The notes beneath the pieces were generated by a model. That model was not told the DNA's origin, did not search any database, and saw nothing but the letters and a program-made list of their open reading frames with translations. From an uncultured Roseobacter sp. (lineage in GTDB: Bacteria; Pseudomonadota; Alphaproteobacteria; Rhodobacterales; Rhodobacteraceae): a stretch of 50,846 nucleotides of DNA. The stretch is from the NCBI GenBank assembly GCA_913054455.1, contig CAJXIL010000006.1:1-50846 (forward strand). The letters are read 5' to 3'. The first letter of the stretch is position 1, and each line of letters starts with the position of its first letter. The position numbers were made by a program, and so were the translations under genes. This document shows, piece after piece, positions 8,301-17,258 of the stretch.

Positions 8301-9016
8301 TGGGTACCGACCTTCTCTCTGACACGTCCCGCGCTATTCCCAACGTGATGCTTTTTGCCGCCGGGTTTGGTACCCGAATGAAGGCACTGACCCAGACTTG
8401 CCCCAAACCGATGATTGCTGTGGCAGGGCGCCCGCTGATCGACCACACCCTGGAGCTGGCGCAAGCAATCCAGCCAAACCGGATCGTCGCCAATCTGCAT
8501 TACTTGCCACAAGCCCTGGAGGCGCACCTGGCGCCGAGGGGGGTCTTTCTTAGCCCAGAACAGCCCCAGGTGCTAGATACCGGCGGCGGGCTGCGCCAGG
8601 CCCTTCCCCTGTTGGGAGACGCCCCTGTCTTTACCGCCAATACCGATGTGATTTGGAAAGGGGTGAACCCATTTGAAGTCGCGCTGAACGCCTGGGATCC
8701 AGTACAAATGGATGCTCTGTTGGTTTGTATCCCCATCACCCGTTGCCGGGGCCGCAAAGGTGTAGGGGATTTTAGCTGCGACAGCGCGGGGCGCATCAGC
8801 CGCGGGGGGGACCTGGTCTATGGGGGCGTGCAAATCCTCAAAACCGACGGGCTGCACAACATCTCGGATGAAGTGTTTTCTCTCAACCTGCTGTGGAACA
8901 AAATAGCCAATTCAGAACGCCTGTTTGCAGTAGAATATCCTGGTCACTGGTGCGATGTGGGCCATCCCGAAGGGATCGCCATAGCCGAGGATCTGATTGC
9001 CGATGATATTGTTTGA
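8300..9016 (+). CDS. murU: Nucleotidyltransferase, MurU-like (N-acetylmuramate-1-phosphate uridylyltransferase)
   Basis: A 238-residue sugar-phosphate nucleotidyltransferase. The nucleotide-binding signature AAGFGTRMKAL is at residues 20-30, followed by CPKPMIAVAGRPLIDHTLE, and FTANTDVIW holds the metal-binding Asp. With AmgK it would make UDP-MurNAc from recycled sugar, bypassing the fosfomycin-sensitive de novo route. The start ATG overlaps the amgK stop by one base (TAATG). An ATG further in (residue 17) is less likely because the family has a short leader before the signature. The end overlaps addB by 14 bases. Confidence 0.82.
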   Translation: MGTDLLSDTSRAIPNVMLFAAGFGTRMKALTQTCPKPMIAVAGRPLIDHTLELAQAIQPNRIVANLHYLPQALEAHLAPRGVFLSPEQPQVLDTGGGLRQALPLLGDAPVFTANTDVIWKGVNPFEVALNAWDPVQMDALLVCIPITRCRGRKGVGDFSCDSAGRISRGGDLVYGGVQILKTDGLHNISDEVFSLNLLWNKIANSERLFAVEYPGHWCDVGHPEGIAIAEDLIADDIV

Positions 9017-11960
9017 ACCTCAGGACAGCCCCCGTGTCTTTGCTGTTCCAAACGGAGTAGGTTTTCCCCGCGCCCTGGCACAGGGGCTCATTGAGCGCAG
9101 TAAATCCCTGCCGCCCGAAGATCTGGCGCGGGTCGAAGTGATCCTCAACACCTCTCGGATGATGCGCCGCTGTCGCACCTTGTTTGAGGAAGGCCCGGCC
9201 CTGTTGTTGCCACGCATGCGTCTGCTCACAGATCTGGCGCGCGAGGCCAGCCTGCAGGGCCTTCCCCCGGCTCTACCACCGCTGCGGCGTCGGCTGGAGC
9301 TGTCGCAACTCATCGCCAAACTGCTGGATGCGCAGCCAGATCTTGCGGCGCGGTCCTCGCTCTATGATCTCTCGGACAGCCTTGCCAATCTGGTGGATGA
9401 GATGCAAAGCGAAGGTGTCAGCACCGAAGTGATCCGAAACTTGGACATCTCAGATATGTCCGGCCATTGGGCGCGGGCACAGCTGTTCATCGGCATCGCA
9501 GATCAATTTGTAGACCTGCATAGCGACACGGTCGACGTTCAGGCCCGACAACGCCGGATGGTCGAAAACCTGATCGCCAAATGGCAGGTAGAGCCGCCCC
9601 AACATCCAGTGATCTTAGCCGGCTCCACGGGTTCGCGCGGGACCACCCATATGCTGATGGAGGCCATCGCCCGCCTGCCCCAGGGCGCGGTGGTGCTGCC
9701 AGGATATGATTTTGAACAGCCCGCCGAGGTCTGGACCCACCTGCGCGAAGCGCTCACCTCTGAGGATCACCCGCAGTATCGCTTTGCCAAGCTGCTGTCG
9801 GATCTCGACATGACACCCGGTGATGTGCAGCGCTGGAGCCCGGATGAACCCGTCTCGCCTGCCCGCAACCGGCTGGTCTCGCTGGCGCTGCGCCCGGCCC
9901 CTGTCACCCATGCCTGGATGAGTGAAGGGCCAAAGCTCACCGAGCTGGACCAGGCCTGCGCTGATGTCACCCTGGTAGAGGCCCCTAACCCGCGCGCTGA
10001 GGCTCTGGCCATTGCCCTACGCCTCCGCCAGGCCGCCGAAGAGAGAAAGGCGGCAGCGCTGATCTCACCTGACCGGATGCTGACCCGACTGGTATCCGCT
10101 GCACTGGATCGCTGGGGTATCCTGCCGGATGATTCCGCCGGCCTGCCGCTACAACTGACCCCTCCAGGGCGTTTCCTGCGCCACGTGGCCGAACTGTTTT
10201 GCCGACCACTGACAGCGGATGCGCTGCTCACCCTGCTGAAACACCCGCTGACCCATGATGGCGCCAGCGCCGAGGCCGCGCGCGGCGAACACCTGCGCCA
10301 TACTCGTGACTATGAGCTGGACCTGCGCCGCAATGGACCGCCCTTTCCCGATGCTGAGAGTATTGCGGCCTTTGGCATGGAGCGCAATCTGATACTTGGC
10401 TGGACAGATTGGCTGTCCCAGAACTTTGCCGACCAGCAGGTAAACACACCACTGCCCCTCACTGATTGGGTCGCGCTGCTACGCGACCGCGCCGAGGCGA
10501 TTTCCGCTGGCAGTCAAGTCCAAGCAGAGGGGGAAAACGGCACACTCTGGGAAAAGAAAGCTGGCATAGAGGCGCTCAAGATCTTTTCCAATCTGGAGGC
10601 TGAGGCCGAACACGGTGGCGAGATGTCAGCCCGCGATTTTGCCGATCTTCTGTCGGCCATCCTGTCGCAAGGAGAGGTGCGCGACCGCGACACCCCCTAT
10701 GGCTCCATCATGATCTGGGGCACGCTTGAGGCTCGGGTGCAGGGCGCCGATCTGGTGATCCTGGGGGGCCTCAATGAGGGCAGCTGGCCCGAAGCCGCCA
10801 AGCCCGATCCCTGGCTCAACCGTCAGCTGCGTCATCAGGCCGGGCTGCTGCTGCCCGAGCGCCGCATTGGCCTGTCAGCCCATGACTTCCAGCAGGCCGT
10901 GGCGGCACCCGAGGTTTGGCTCACCCGTGCTGCCCGCTCGGATGAGGCCGATACGGTGGCCTCGCGATGGCTCAACCGTCTAACCAACCTGTTATCGGGA
11001 TTGCCGGATCAGGGTGGGAAATCCGCTTTGGATGCGATGCGGCTACGTGGGCAGGAATGGCTGGGCTGGGCCGAGGCCTTGGAACAACCGACTGAACTTC
11101 CAAGTGCCCCACGCCCCTCTCCACGCCCGCCCGTTGCCAGCCGTCCGCGTCGATTGACCATCACCGAAATCCCGCGGCTGATCCGTGATCCCTATGCAAT
11201 CTACGCCAAACATGTGCTGCGCCTAAAGCCACTGAATGCGCTGGTGCAGGAACCCGACGCCCTGCTGCGCGGCACCGTTGTGCATGAGATCTTTGAGGTC
11301 TTTATCCGCGACAGCCTAGAAAATCCCAGCCGCCTGACAGCCGATTACCTGATTGAAACCGCCCATGCTCTTCTGGAACGGGATGTGCCCTGGCCCGTGG
11401 CGCGCCTGCTGTGGCTCAGCCGTATTCAGCGTCTGGCCGGCGAATTCATCCTGGCGGAACAAAACCGCCAGAGTCGTGGCACACCGCTGAAGCTCGAAGC
11501 CATGGGCGAGGCCCGGCTGGAGCCGCTGGATTTCACCATCGCCTGCCGGGCCGACCGCATTGACCAGGATGAGCGCGGCTTTTTGCACCTTTATGACTAC
11601 AAGACCGGTGCACCGCCCTCGGAAGCGCAGCAGAAGAAATTTGAAAAACAGCTGCTGATCGAGGCCGCCATGGCAGAAGAGGGTGCCTTTAGGGAGATCG
11701 GCCCCGCCGAGGTGGCCCGCGCCGCCTTTATTGGGTTGGGAAGCAATCTGAAAGAAGTGCCCGCGCCGCTGCAAGATCAGCCCCCGGCCAAGATCTGGGA
11801 GGAGCTGAAACAACTGATCGGAGCCTATTTTGAACAAGACCAGGGCTATTCCAGCCGCCGCATGGTGCATCGCGATGATATCGCAGGCGACTATGACCAC
11901 CTGGCCCGGTTTGGTGAATGGGATCGCAGTGCCACGCCCGAGCCCGAGGACCTGACATGA
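9003..11960 (+). CDS. addB: Double-strand break repair protein AddB
   Basis: The 985-residue partner of AddA in the AddAB helicase-nuclease, which resects DNA ends for RecA loading. The N-terminal half is an inactivated helicase fold with no clear Walker A. The C-terminal third carries a RecB-type nuclease domain, seen in RGTVVHEIFEVF (metal-ligand His) and HLYDYKTG. The cysteines that hold an iron-sulfur cluster in Bacillus AddB are missing around this domain, as is usual in alphaproteobacteria. I chose the ATG at 9003; a TTG two codons upstream is also in frame. It overlaps murU at the start and ends in an ATGA overlap with addA. Confidence 0.93.
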   Translation: MILFEPQDSPRVFAVPNGVGFPRALAQGLIERSKSLPPEDLARVEVILNTSRMMRRCRTLFEEGPALLLPRMRLLTDLAREASLQGLPPALPPLRRRLELSQLIAKLLDAQPDLAARSSLYDLSDSLANLVDEMQSEGVSTEVIRNLDISDMSGHWARAQLFIGIADQFVDLHSDTVDVQARQRRMVENLIAKWQVEPPQHPVILAGSTGSRGTTHMLMEAIARLPQGAVVLPGYDFEQPAEVWTHLREALTSEDHPQYRFAKLLSDLDMTPGDVQRWSPDEPVSPARNRLVSLALRPAPVTHAWMSEGPKLTELDQACADVTLVEAPNPRAEALAIALRLRQAAEERKAAALISPDRMLTRLVSAALDRWGILPDDSAGLPLQLTPPGRFLRHVAELFCRPLTADALLTLLKHPLTHDGASAEAARGEHLRHTRDYELDLRRNGPPFPDAESIAAFGMERNLILGWTDWLSQNFADQQVNTPLPLTDWVALLRDRAEAISAGSQVQAEGENGTLWEKKAGIEALKIFSNLEAEAEHGGEMSARDFADLLSAILSQGEVRDRDTPYGSIMIWGTLEARVQGADLVILGGLNEGSWPEAAKPDPWLNRQLRHQAGLLLPERRIGLSAHDFQQAVAAPEVWLTRAARSDEADTVASRWLNRLTNLLSGLPDQGGKSALDAMRLRGQEWLGWAEALEQPTELPSAPRPSPRPPVASRPRRLTITEIPRLIRDPYAIYAKHVLRLKPLNALVQEPDALLRGTVVHEIFEVFIRDSLENPSRLTADYLIETAHALLERDVPWPVARLLWLSRIQRLAGEFILAEQNRQSRGTPLKLEAMGEARLEPLDFTIACRADRIDQDERGFLHLYDYKTGAPPSEAQQKKFEKQLLIEAAMAEEGAFREIGPAEVARAAFIGLGSNLKEVPAPLQDQPPAKIWEELKQLIGAYFEQDQGYSSRRMVHRDDIAGDYDHLARFGEWDRSATPEPEDLT

Positions 11961-14900
11961 GCACTCCCTCTCCAAAACACCGCGATGACGCCTCTGAAGC
12001 GCAGTTCCGTGCCGCGCGCCCCGATGCCTCGACCTGGCTGGCGGCCAATGCCGGCTCGGGTAAGACCAAGGTGCTGACGGACCGCGTGGCGCGGTTGTTG
12101 CTCAAGGGCGTGCAGCCCCAACACATCCTCTGCCTCACCTATACCAAGGCCGCCGCCAGCGAGATGCAGAACCGGTTGTTTCAGCGTCTGGGCGAATGGG
12201 CGATGCTGCGCGACGACCCACTCACCACTGCGCTCAGCGAGCTGGGGGAGGTCAATACCGCTTCTGAGGATCTGGCCCAGGCCCGCACGCTCTTTGCCCG
12301 CGCCATTGAGACGCCCGGTGGTTTGAAAATCCAAACCATCCACTCCTTTTGTTCCTCCCTGCTGCGGCGTTTCCCGCTGGAGGCCGGCGTCAGCCCGCAG
12401 TTTTCCGAGATGGAAGACCGCGCCGCATCCCTGTTGCGGGCTGAAATTGTTGAGGACATGGCTAAGGGTGGTGTGGCGCATCTGGTAGAGCCGCTGGCGC
12501 GCCATGTGGGCGGCAGTGATTTTGAGGATCTGACAGCGGCCTTGTGCCAACGCCGCGCCGAGTTTGAAACAGCGCTGGACTGGCCTGCGCTTCTGGCCCG
12601 GTTTGATCTGCCAGAAGAATTTGATCAGCCCGCACTCGAGGCTCTGGTATTTTGGGGCGGCGAGGCGGAATTGCTATCGCGCACCCGCGCCATGCTGGAG
12701 ACAGGCGGCACCACCGATCAGCGTGCAGCTGCCAAGCTCGGCGGGATCACCGCGCCGACACTGGCTGATCTTGCCACATTGGAAGGTGTTTTTCTGACCG
12801 GGGCCGGCGCTGCGGACCCTTTCACTGCCAAGGTGGGGAAATTCCCCACCAAGAAACTGCGCGAAGCCAATGTTGCCTTGATGGATCAGCTGGAGCCCTT
12901 GATGCTGCGGGTGGAAGACGCCCGCGCCAAACGATTGGCCCTGGTGGCGGCACGAAAATCCCAAGATCTGCATCAGTTCGCACAGGCCTTCCTACCGGAA
13001 TATGAGGCCCGCAAGCAGCAGCGCGGCTGGCTCGACTTTGACGATCTGATCCTCAACGCCCGCCATCTGTTGAATGATCCTGCGGTTGCTGCCTGGGTGC
13101 TCTATCGTCTGGACGGTGGCATCGACCATATCCTGGTGGATGAGGCCCAGGACACCAGCCCGGTGCAATGGGATGTGATCGAAAAACTGGCGCAGGAATT
13201 CACCGCCGGGGAAGGCGCCCGATCTGATGTCGAACGCACCATCTTTGTGGTCGGTGACAAGAAACAGTCGATCTATTCCTTTCAGGGTGCTGACCCGGAT
13301 GCCTTTGACCGGATGCAGGTGGAATTTGCCAATCGACTGTCCGAATCCGGATCGGGCCTCCAAAACGCAGCGTTGGAATTCTCTTTTCGCTCATCTGCAG
13401 CGATCCTGCGACTGGTAGATCTGGTTTTCAAAGACAGTCCCCGTGCCGGCTTTCACAGCGATGCCCTGCACCGCGCCTTTAAATCCGATCTGCCTGGACG
13501 GGTGGATCTGTGGCCGGCAGTGGACAAGAGCGACGAGGAAGAAGAGAGCGACTGGACGGACCCGGTGGATCGTCCCGGCAAGCGCCACCACACTGTCATC
13601 CTGGCTGAACGCATTGCTCACCAGATCAAGGAGATGATCGACAGCAAGGTGACCATCCCCGAGGATGGTCCAACGCGCGGCACATTTCAGCGTCGCCCCG
13701 TGCATGCGGGGGATTTCCTTATTCTGGTGCAGCGCCGCTCGGAACTGTTTTCGGAAATCATCCGCGCCTGTAAAAACGCCGAACTGCCTATTGCTGGCGC
13801 TGACCGGCTGAAGGTTGGGGCGGAATTGGCGGTCAAGGACATCGCTGCGCTCCTCTCCTTTCTGGCAACGCCAGAGGATTCGCTCTCCCTGGCAGAGGTG
13901 CTGAAATCGCCGCTGTTTGGCTGGACCGAACAGATGTTGTTTGACCTGGCCCATCGCCGCAGCAGCAAACATCTGTGGCCTGCCCTGCGAGACCGGCGCG
14001 CGGAGTTCCCCGAAACCATGGAGGTGCTGGATGATCTGCGCGATCAAACCGATTTTCTGCGCCCCTTTGATTTGATTGAGCGCATCCTGACCCGCCATCA
14101 GGGGCGGCAAAAACTGTTGGGACGTCTGGGAGCCGAAGCCGAGGATGGGATCAACGCGCTACTGTCTCAGGCGCTGGCTTATGAACGCTCGGATATTCCC
14201 AGCCTCACCGGGTTTCTGGTCTGGATGCAGACCGATGATCTGGAGATCAAACGGCAGATGGGGGCATCGGGGGATATGATCCGAGTGATGTCAGTGCATG
14301 GCTCCAAGGGGCTGGAAGCCCCGATCGTGATCCTGCCGGATACCGCTAAACGCAACGCCCCCAGTGATGCCGAGATCATGGTGGCAGATGGTACTCCCCT
14401 GTGGAAACTGCCAAAGGATCAGATGCCAGACCTGCTGGCCAATGCCCGCGAGACGGCGCAGGAGAAACAACAAAATGAGCGGTTGCGCCTGCTCTATGTG
14501 GCACTGACCCGCGCGGAAAAATGGTTAATTGTCGCCACTGCTGGAACGCTTTCAAAAGAGGGCGACAGCTGGTATCAGCGGGTCGAGGCCGCTATGCGCG
14601 AAGGCGGTGCCACCGACTGTGATCTGCCAGGCGGCACAGGCCTGCGTCTATCCCATGGCGACTGGGAAGGGCTGGAACTGGTTTCACGTGAAGTTCAGCC
14701 AAAACTCCGCCCAGTGTTGCCTGAGATTTTTGCCCATCCGGCGCCCCCCTATCTGGCACCAGAGGCTGCGATTACCCCTTCGGATTTGGGAGGAGCCAAG
14801 GCGCTGCCCGGAGATCAGGGGTTGGACGAAGAAGAGGCCAAAGCACGCGGCAGCCGTTTACACCTGCTACTGGAACATCTGCCTGGCCATCCAAACACCG

Positions 14901-15325
14901 ATTGGCCCCTATTGGCAGATCGTTTGCTGTCTGAGGCTACAGATCGTGCCACGCTTCTGGCCGAGGCCAGCGCCGTTCTATCAGATCCCGAACTGTCGCA
15001 TATCTTTGCACCGGATACGCTGGCCGAGGTGCCTGTGACAGGTCGGTTTGGCAGCCAACGCTTGTACGGCATTATTGACCGGCTGATCGTTACGCCAGAC
15101 AGGGTGCTGGCAGTGGATTTCAAATCCAACGCCGAAGTGCCAAGAACTGCCGCTGCCTGCCCCAAGGGGCTGCTGCGACAGATGGGGGCCTATGCGCATG
15201 CGCTGGCGCAAATCTACCCGGGTCGTCCGATCGAGACCGCGCTGCTATGGACCCGTAGTGCCAGCCTGATGAGGCTACCGCACGATCTTGTGACAGATGC
15301 GCTCAAGGAGGTGTTGAAACCTTGA
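11957..15325 (+). CDS. addA: Double-strand break repair helicase-nuclease AddA
   Basis: A UvrD/RecB-type 3'-5' helicase with a C-terminal nuclease domain, 1122 residues. Walker A AANAGSGKT is at about residues 29-37, with LDFDDLI, Walker B VDEAQDTSPVQW, motif III GDKKQSIYSFQGADP, motif V VMSVHGSKGLEAP, motif VI LLYVALTRAEKW and nuclease motif AVDFKSNA all present. The ATG at 11957 overlaps the addB stop (ATGA), so the two subunits are coupled. A start at 11918 would add 13 unrelated residues. It contains a partial match to parS at 14680-14695. Confidence 0.95.
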   Translation: MSTPSPKHRDDASEAQFRAARPDASTWLAANAGSGKTKVLTDRVARLLLKGVQPQHILCLTYTKAAASEMQNRLFQRLGEWAMLRDDPLTTALSELGEVNTASEDLAQARTLFARAIETPGGLKIQTIHSFCSSLLRRFPLEAGVSPQFSEMEDRAASLLRAEIVEDMAKGGVAHLVEPLARHVGGSDFEDLTAALCQRRAEFETALDWPALLARFDLPEEFDQPALEALVFWGGEAELLSRTRAMLETGGTTDQRAAAKLGGITAPTLADLATLEGVFLTGAGAADPFTAKVGKFPTKKLREANVALMDQLEPLMLRVEDARAKRLALVAARKSQDLHQFAQAFLPEYEARKQQRGWLDFDDLILNARHLLNDPAVAAWVLYRLDGGIDHILVDEAQDTSPVQWDVIEKLAQEFTAGEGARSDVERTIFVVGDKKQSIYSFQGADPDAFDRMQVEFANRLSESGSGLQNAALEFSFRSSAAILRLVDLVFKDSPRAGFHSDALHRAFKSDLPGRVDLWPAVDKSDEEEESDWTDPVDRPGKRHHTVILAERIAHQIKEMIDSKVTIPEDGPTRGTFQRRPVHAGDFLILVQRRSELFSEIIRACKNAELPIAGADRLKVGAELAVKDIAALLSFLATPEDSLSLAEVLKSPLFGWTEQMLFDLAHRRSSKHLWPALRDRRAEFPETMEVLDDLRDQTDFLRPFDLIERILTRHQGRQKLLGRLGAEAEDGINALLSQALAYERSDIPSLTGFLVWMQTDDLEIKRQMGASGDMIRVMSVHGSKGLEAPIVILPDTAKRNAPSDAEIMVADGTPLWKLPKDQMPDLLANARETAQEKQQNERLRLLYVALTRAEKWLIVATAGTLSKEGDSWYQRVEAAMREGGATDCDLPGGTGLRLSHGDWEGLELVSREVQPKLRPVLPEIFAHPAPPYLAPEAAITPSDLGGAKALPGDQGLDEEEAKARGSRLHLLLEHLPGHPNTDWPLLADRLLSEATDRATLLAEASAVLSDPELSHIFAPDTLAEVPVTGRFGSQRLYGIIDRLIVTPDRVLAVDFKSNAEVPRTAAACPKGLLRQMGAYAHALAQIYPGRPIETALLWTRSASLMRLPHDLVTDALKEVLKP

Positions 15326-15350
15326 CGATCTGTTAAGCTCTACATAGGTT
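15322..15350 (+). promoter_or_regulatory. Possible sigma-70 promoter for trxA
   Basis: TTGACG, a 17-base spacer and TAGGTT, at the end of addA and about 38 bases before the trxA start. The -35 is good and the -10 poor. It would give trxA its own transcript in addition to readthrough from addA. Confidence 0.3.
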
Positions 15351-15387
15351 CCAACTCCAGTTGCCATAGATCTCAGGAGACATGACC

Positions 15388-15708
15388 ATGTCCACCGTAG
15401 CCGTCACCGACGAAACATTTGACGCCGAAGTCAAGAATTCCGCAGTCCCCGTTGTGGTGGATTTCTGGGCCGAATGGTGTGGTCCCTGCAAACAGATCGG
15501 CCCCGCTCTGGAAGAGCTGGCGGCGGAATACGGCGACAAGGTAAAAGTCGTCAAAGTTGATGTGGACAGCAACCCGAACTCCGCTGCAGCCATGGGTGTG
15601 CGTGGTATTCCGGCTTTGTTCATCTTTAAGGACGGTCAGGTTGTTTCCAACCGTGCTGGTGCCGCGCCAAAGGCCGCGCTGCAGAGCTGGATCAACGAAT
15701 CGATCTGA
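15388..15708 (+). CDS. trxA: Thioredoxin 1
   Basis: A 106-residue cytoplasmic thioredoxin, the general disulfide reductant for ribonucleotide reductase, methionine sulfoxide reductase and others. The redox motif WCGPC has C31 and C34, the buried Asp is in VVDFWAEW, and the cis-proline loop is RGIPALFIF. Two ATGs lie six bases apart. The AGGAG at 15375-15379 is 8 bases from the second ATG but only 2 from the first, so the second (15388) is preferred. A strong intrinsic terminator follows. Confidence 0.95.
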   Translation: MSTVAVTDETFDAEVKNSAVPVVVDFWAEWCGPCKQIGPALEELAAEYGDKVKVVKVDVDSNPNSAAAMGVRGIPALFIFKDGQVVSNRAGAAPKAALQSWINESI

Positions 15709-15735
15709 TAGATCAGATCTCAGAATTCTTTAAGG

Positions 15736-15761
15736 GCGCCCTCGATTGAGGGCGCTTTTTT
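15736..15761 (+). terminator. Intrinsic terminator of trxA
   Basis: Perfect 8-bp stem GCGCCCTC / GAGGGCGC with loop GATT, followed by six T. Textbook Rho-independent terminator, 27 bases after the trxA stop. Confidence 0.92.
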
Positions 15762-15779
15762 ATTTCAAGGACTCCCTTT

Positions 15780-15995
15780 ATGACCCCAGATTTTCGCCAA
15801 AAAGCCATTGCCATCTGCAGTGACAAGATTGCCAAAAAAGGCGAGAGCGTAGGCCTCTCGTTTTATGCATTTTTCAAGAACCGCAATGATGATCCTGAAC
15901 TTCTGATGCAGGTGGCGACCTGGTGGATCCAGAGACATCACTTGGACCATTTCGAAAAGGCTGTAAAAATCCGTGACATGATGCGGGCTGAGTAG
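15780..15995 (+). CDS. Small conserved protein, DUF6500-like
   Basis: A 71-residue soluble protein with AAGGA at good distance from its ATG. The sequence (CSDKIAKKGESVGLSFYAFF, then NDDPELLMQVATWWIQRHHLDHFEKAVKIR) resembles what I know as the DUF6500 family of marine Rhodobacteraceae. It is mostly helical, with no membrane segment or catalytic motif that I can name. It follows the trxA terminator, so it must have its own promoter or rely on incomplete termination. Function unknown. Confidence 0.65.
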   Translation: MTPDFRQKAIAICSDKIAKKGESVGLSFYAFFKNRNDDPELLMQVATWWIQRHHLDHFEKAVKIRDMMRAE

Positions 15996-16034
15996 CCTAG
16001 CTAATCTGGCCAGTCCGCGCAGGGCAATCGTCCA

Positions 16035-16100
16035 GAGGGGGAACTGGCCCCGTCGCCACGGGCGACTCCCCCGGGATATTTTTTGCCAAATGAAGATATG
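16035..16100. repeat. Rhodobacteraceae intergenic repeat, copy 1
   Basis: GC-rich hairpin (GTCGCC ACG GGCGAC at 16052-16066, flanked by G5 and C5 runs), then an AT-rich tail GGATATTTTTTG and AAATGAAG. Two more intergenic places (about 40.53 kb and 49.1 kb) carry the same tail after GC-rich dyads. It lies between DUF6500 and the first Lin0512 gene. Confidence 0.65.
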
Positions 16101-16160
16101 GGGTTTTCTTTTGAGCTGGGCTGCACAGAGTGAGCAAACAGCAGAGACCAGGAGACAGGC

Positions 16161-16511
16161 ATGGCAAAAACACGGGTATTGGTGGAATTCGGCATGGGTA
16201 CTTCGCTGAGAAGAGAAGACTACACGGAAGCCGCCAAACGGGCGATCACGGACGCGCTTTGGCATAATTCAGTCAGCCTTGCAGAGCTGTTTGATTTTCC
16301 CAAAGAAGCCATGATCATTGATGCGGAAATTGGTGTGGCTAGGCCAGATAAGGTGGATGTTGAGGCGCTGAAGGCAATTTTTCCCTATGGTCAGCCCAGT
16401 ATCACGGTGACGCAGGGCGGGCTGGACGTGGCAAAACCCCATGCCCAAAGTGCGACGGTGATTGCCAATGCAGCGGTAATTGTCTCGTTTGATATGGAGG
16501 CAGCTACATGA
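16161..16511 (+). CDS. Lin0512-family protein, first paralogue
   Basis: A 116-residue member of the uncharacterised Lin0512 family. The ATG has AGGAG upstream. It shares a plan with the next gene: VLVEFGMG near the N-terminus, DYTEAAKRAITDALWHNS, a central EIGVARPDKVD, and VTQGGLDV. It overlaps the second paralogue by ATGA, so the two are translated together and probably form a hetero-oligomer. No catalytic function is known to me. The fold looks alpha/beta with alternating strands; the conserved glycines and Asp-Tyr in the first third are the best candidates for a binding site. Confidence 0.75.
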   Translation: MAKTRVLVEFGMGTSLRREDYTEAAKRAITDALWHNSVSLAELFDFPKEAMIIDAEIGVARPDKVDVEALKAIFPYGQPSITVTQGGLDVAKPHAQSATVIANAAVIVSFDMEAAT

Positions 16512-16873
16512 GCGACAAACGAATCATTCTGGAAATGGGCACTGGCAACGATCTATATGGCCAAGACTACACCAAGGCGGCCCGGCGCGCAGTGCAGGAC
16601 GCACTGCATCACTCGTCAATCACGCTGTTTTCCAAACTGGGTATTGATCACACAGAGATGCGGGTGGAAGTCACCATTGCGGTGCAAGATCCGACGCGGG
16701 TGGATTGCGATCTGGTGGCTCAGGATCTACCACGTGGGCGCGCTACTGTGCGGGCCGTAAAGGGCGGGTTGAACGTCGTGGATCCCGAGGCTGACGGCAT
16801 GCATGTAGTAGCCACCGCCGCGATTGAGGCCTGGTTGCCAGATCAATCAACTGCTTACAAGCTCAGCTCCTGA
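16508..16873 (+). CDS. Lin0512-family protein, second paralogue
   Basis: A 121-residue paralogue of the preceding gene. The shared pattern is ILEMGTGNDLYGQDYTKAAR, VQDALHHSS, VTIAVQDPTRVD and VKGGLNVVDPEADG. The two copies have clearly diverged, which points to distinct roles in one complex rather than a recent duplication. Its start overlaps the stop of the first copy by four bases. A dyad follows the stop. Function unknown. Confidence 0.75.
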   Translation: MSDKRIILEMGTGNDLYGQDYTKAARRAVQDALHHSSITLFSKLGIDHTEMRVEVTIAVQDPTRVDCDLVAQDLPRGRATVRAVKGGLNVVDPEADGMHVVATAAIEAWLPDQSTAYKLSS

Positions 16874-16881
16874 AATAGACA

Positions 16882-16907
16882 AAGCCGCCCCTGATCAGGA
16901 GCGGCTT
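16882..16907. terminator. Dyad between convergent genes, possible terminator
   Basis: AAGCCGC ... GCGGCTT with the self-complementary CCTGATCAGG between, so the whole element folds as a near-continuous hairpin. It lies between the stops of the second Lin0512 gene and the DUF1127 gene. The T-run is weak on both strands. Confidence 0.45.
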
Positions 16908-16943
16908 AAATCATCTGGTGCTTCTGCACCCGGTCTGCAAATC

Positions 16944-17135
16944 TTACAGCTTGGAGATATCTGCCCGCGTCAGGCCGATATCGTCCAACTGTGCCGCGGT
17001 GAGCTGAGACAGCGCTTTGCGGGTCTGGCGGGATTCATTCCATTCAACCATGTTGGTTTTGAAGTTCATGATTCCGTCTACCAAACGAAGAACGGAGACT
17101 GCGCCCAGCGGCGCATGGAGGTTTGCGGTCGTCAT
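16944..17135 (-). CDS. DUF1127 small protein
   Basis: A 63-residue protein whose C-terminal half (ALSQLTAAQLDDIGLTRADI) is the DUF1127 (YjiS-like) motif, an Arg-rich RNA-binding-like module in small alphaproteobacterial proteins. Studied relatives in Agrobacterium and Rhodobacter affect RNA turnover and phosphate or stress responses; that is family knowledge, not shown here. AAAGGA lies 8 bases before the ATG. The upstream region, shared with hslV, holds a 26-bp dyad and a near-CtrA box. Confidence 0.85.
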   Translation of the reverse strand: MTTANLHAPLGAVSVLRLVDGIMNFKTNMVEWNESRQTRKALSQLTAAQLDDIGLTRADISKL

Positions 17136-17188
17136 TGCACTAGTCCTTTAAATTCGTGTGTTTTCGTATTGTCTGCTTGTGAGCCCCA

Positions 17189-17214
17189 TGTAGGAGAGCT
17201 TACTGAGTCCTACA
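17189..17214. promoter_or_regulatory. Inverted repeat, possible operator between DUF1127 and hslV
   Basis: TGTAGGA and TCCTACA, a perfect 7-bp inverted repeat 12 bases apart. On the minus strand the same region gives TTGTAG-N17-TACATG, a plausible promoter for the DUF1127 gene, so a factor bound here would cover it. As RNA it could also fold as a hairpin. Confidence 0.35.
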
Positions 17215-17258
17215 ACTGCCCATTAATCAGTCCTGATTTGCGCTCCGTGCATAGCAAG

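Noticed and set aside
9767-10231. Minus-strand reading frame opposite addB
   Set aside because: Shadow of a high-GC gene with no start signal or family match.
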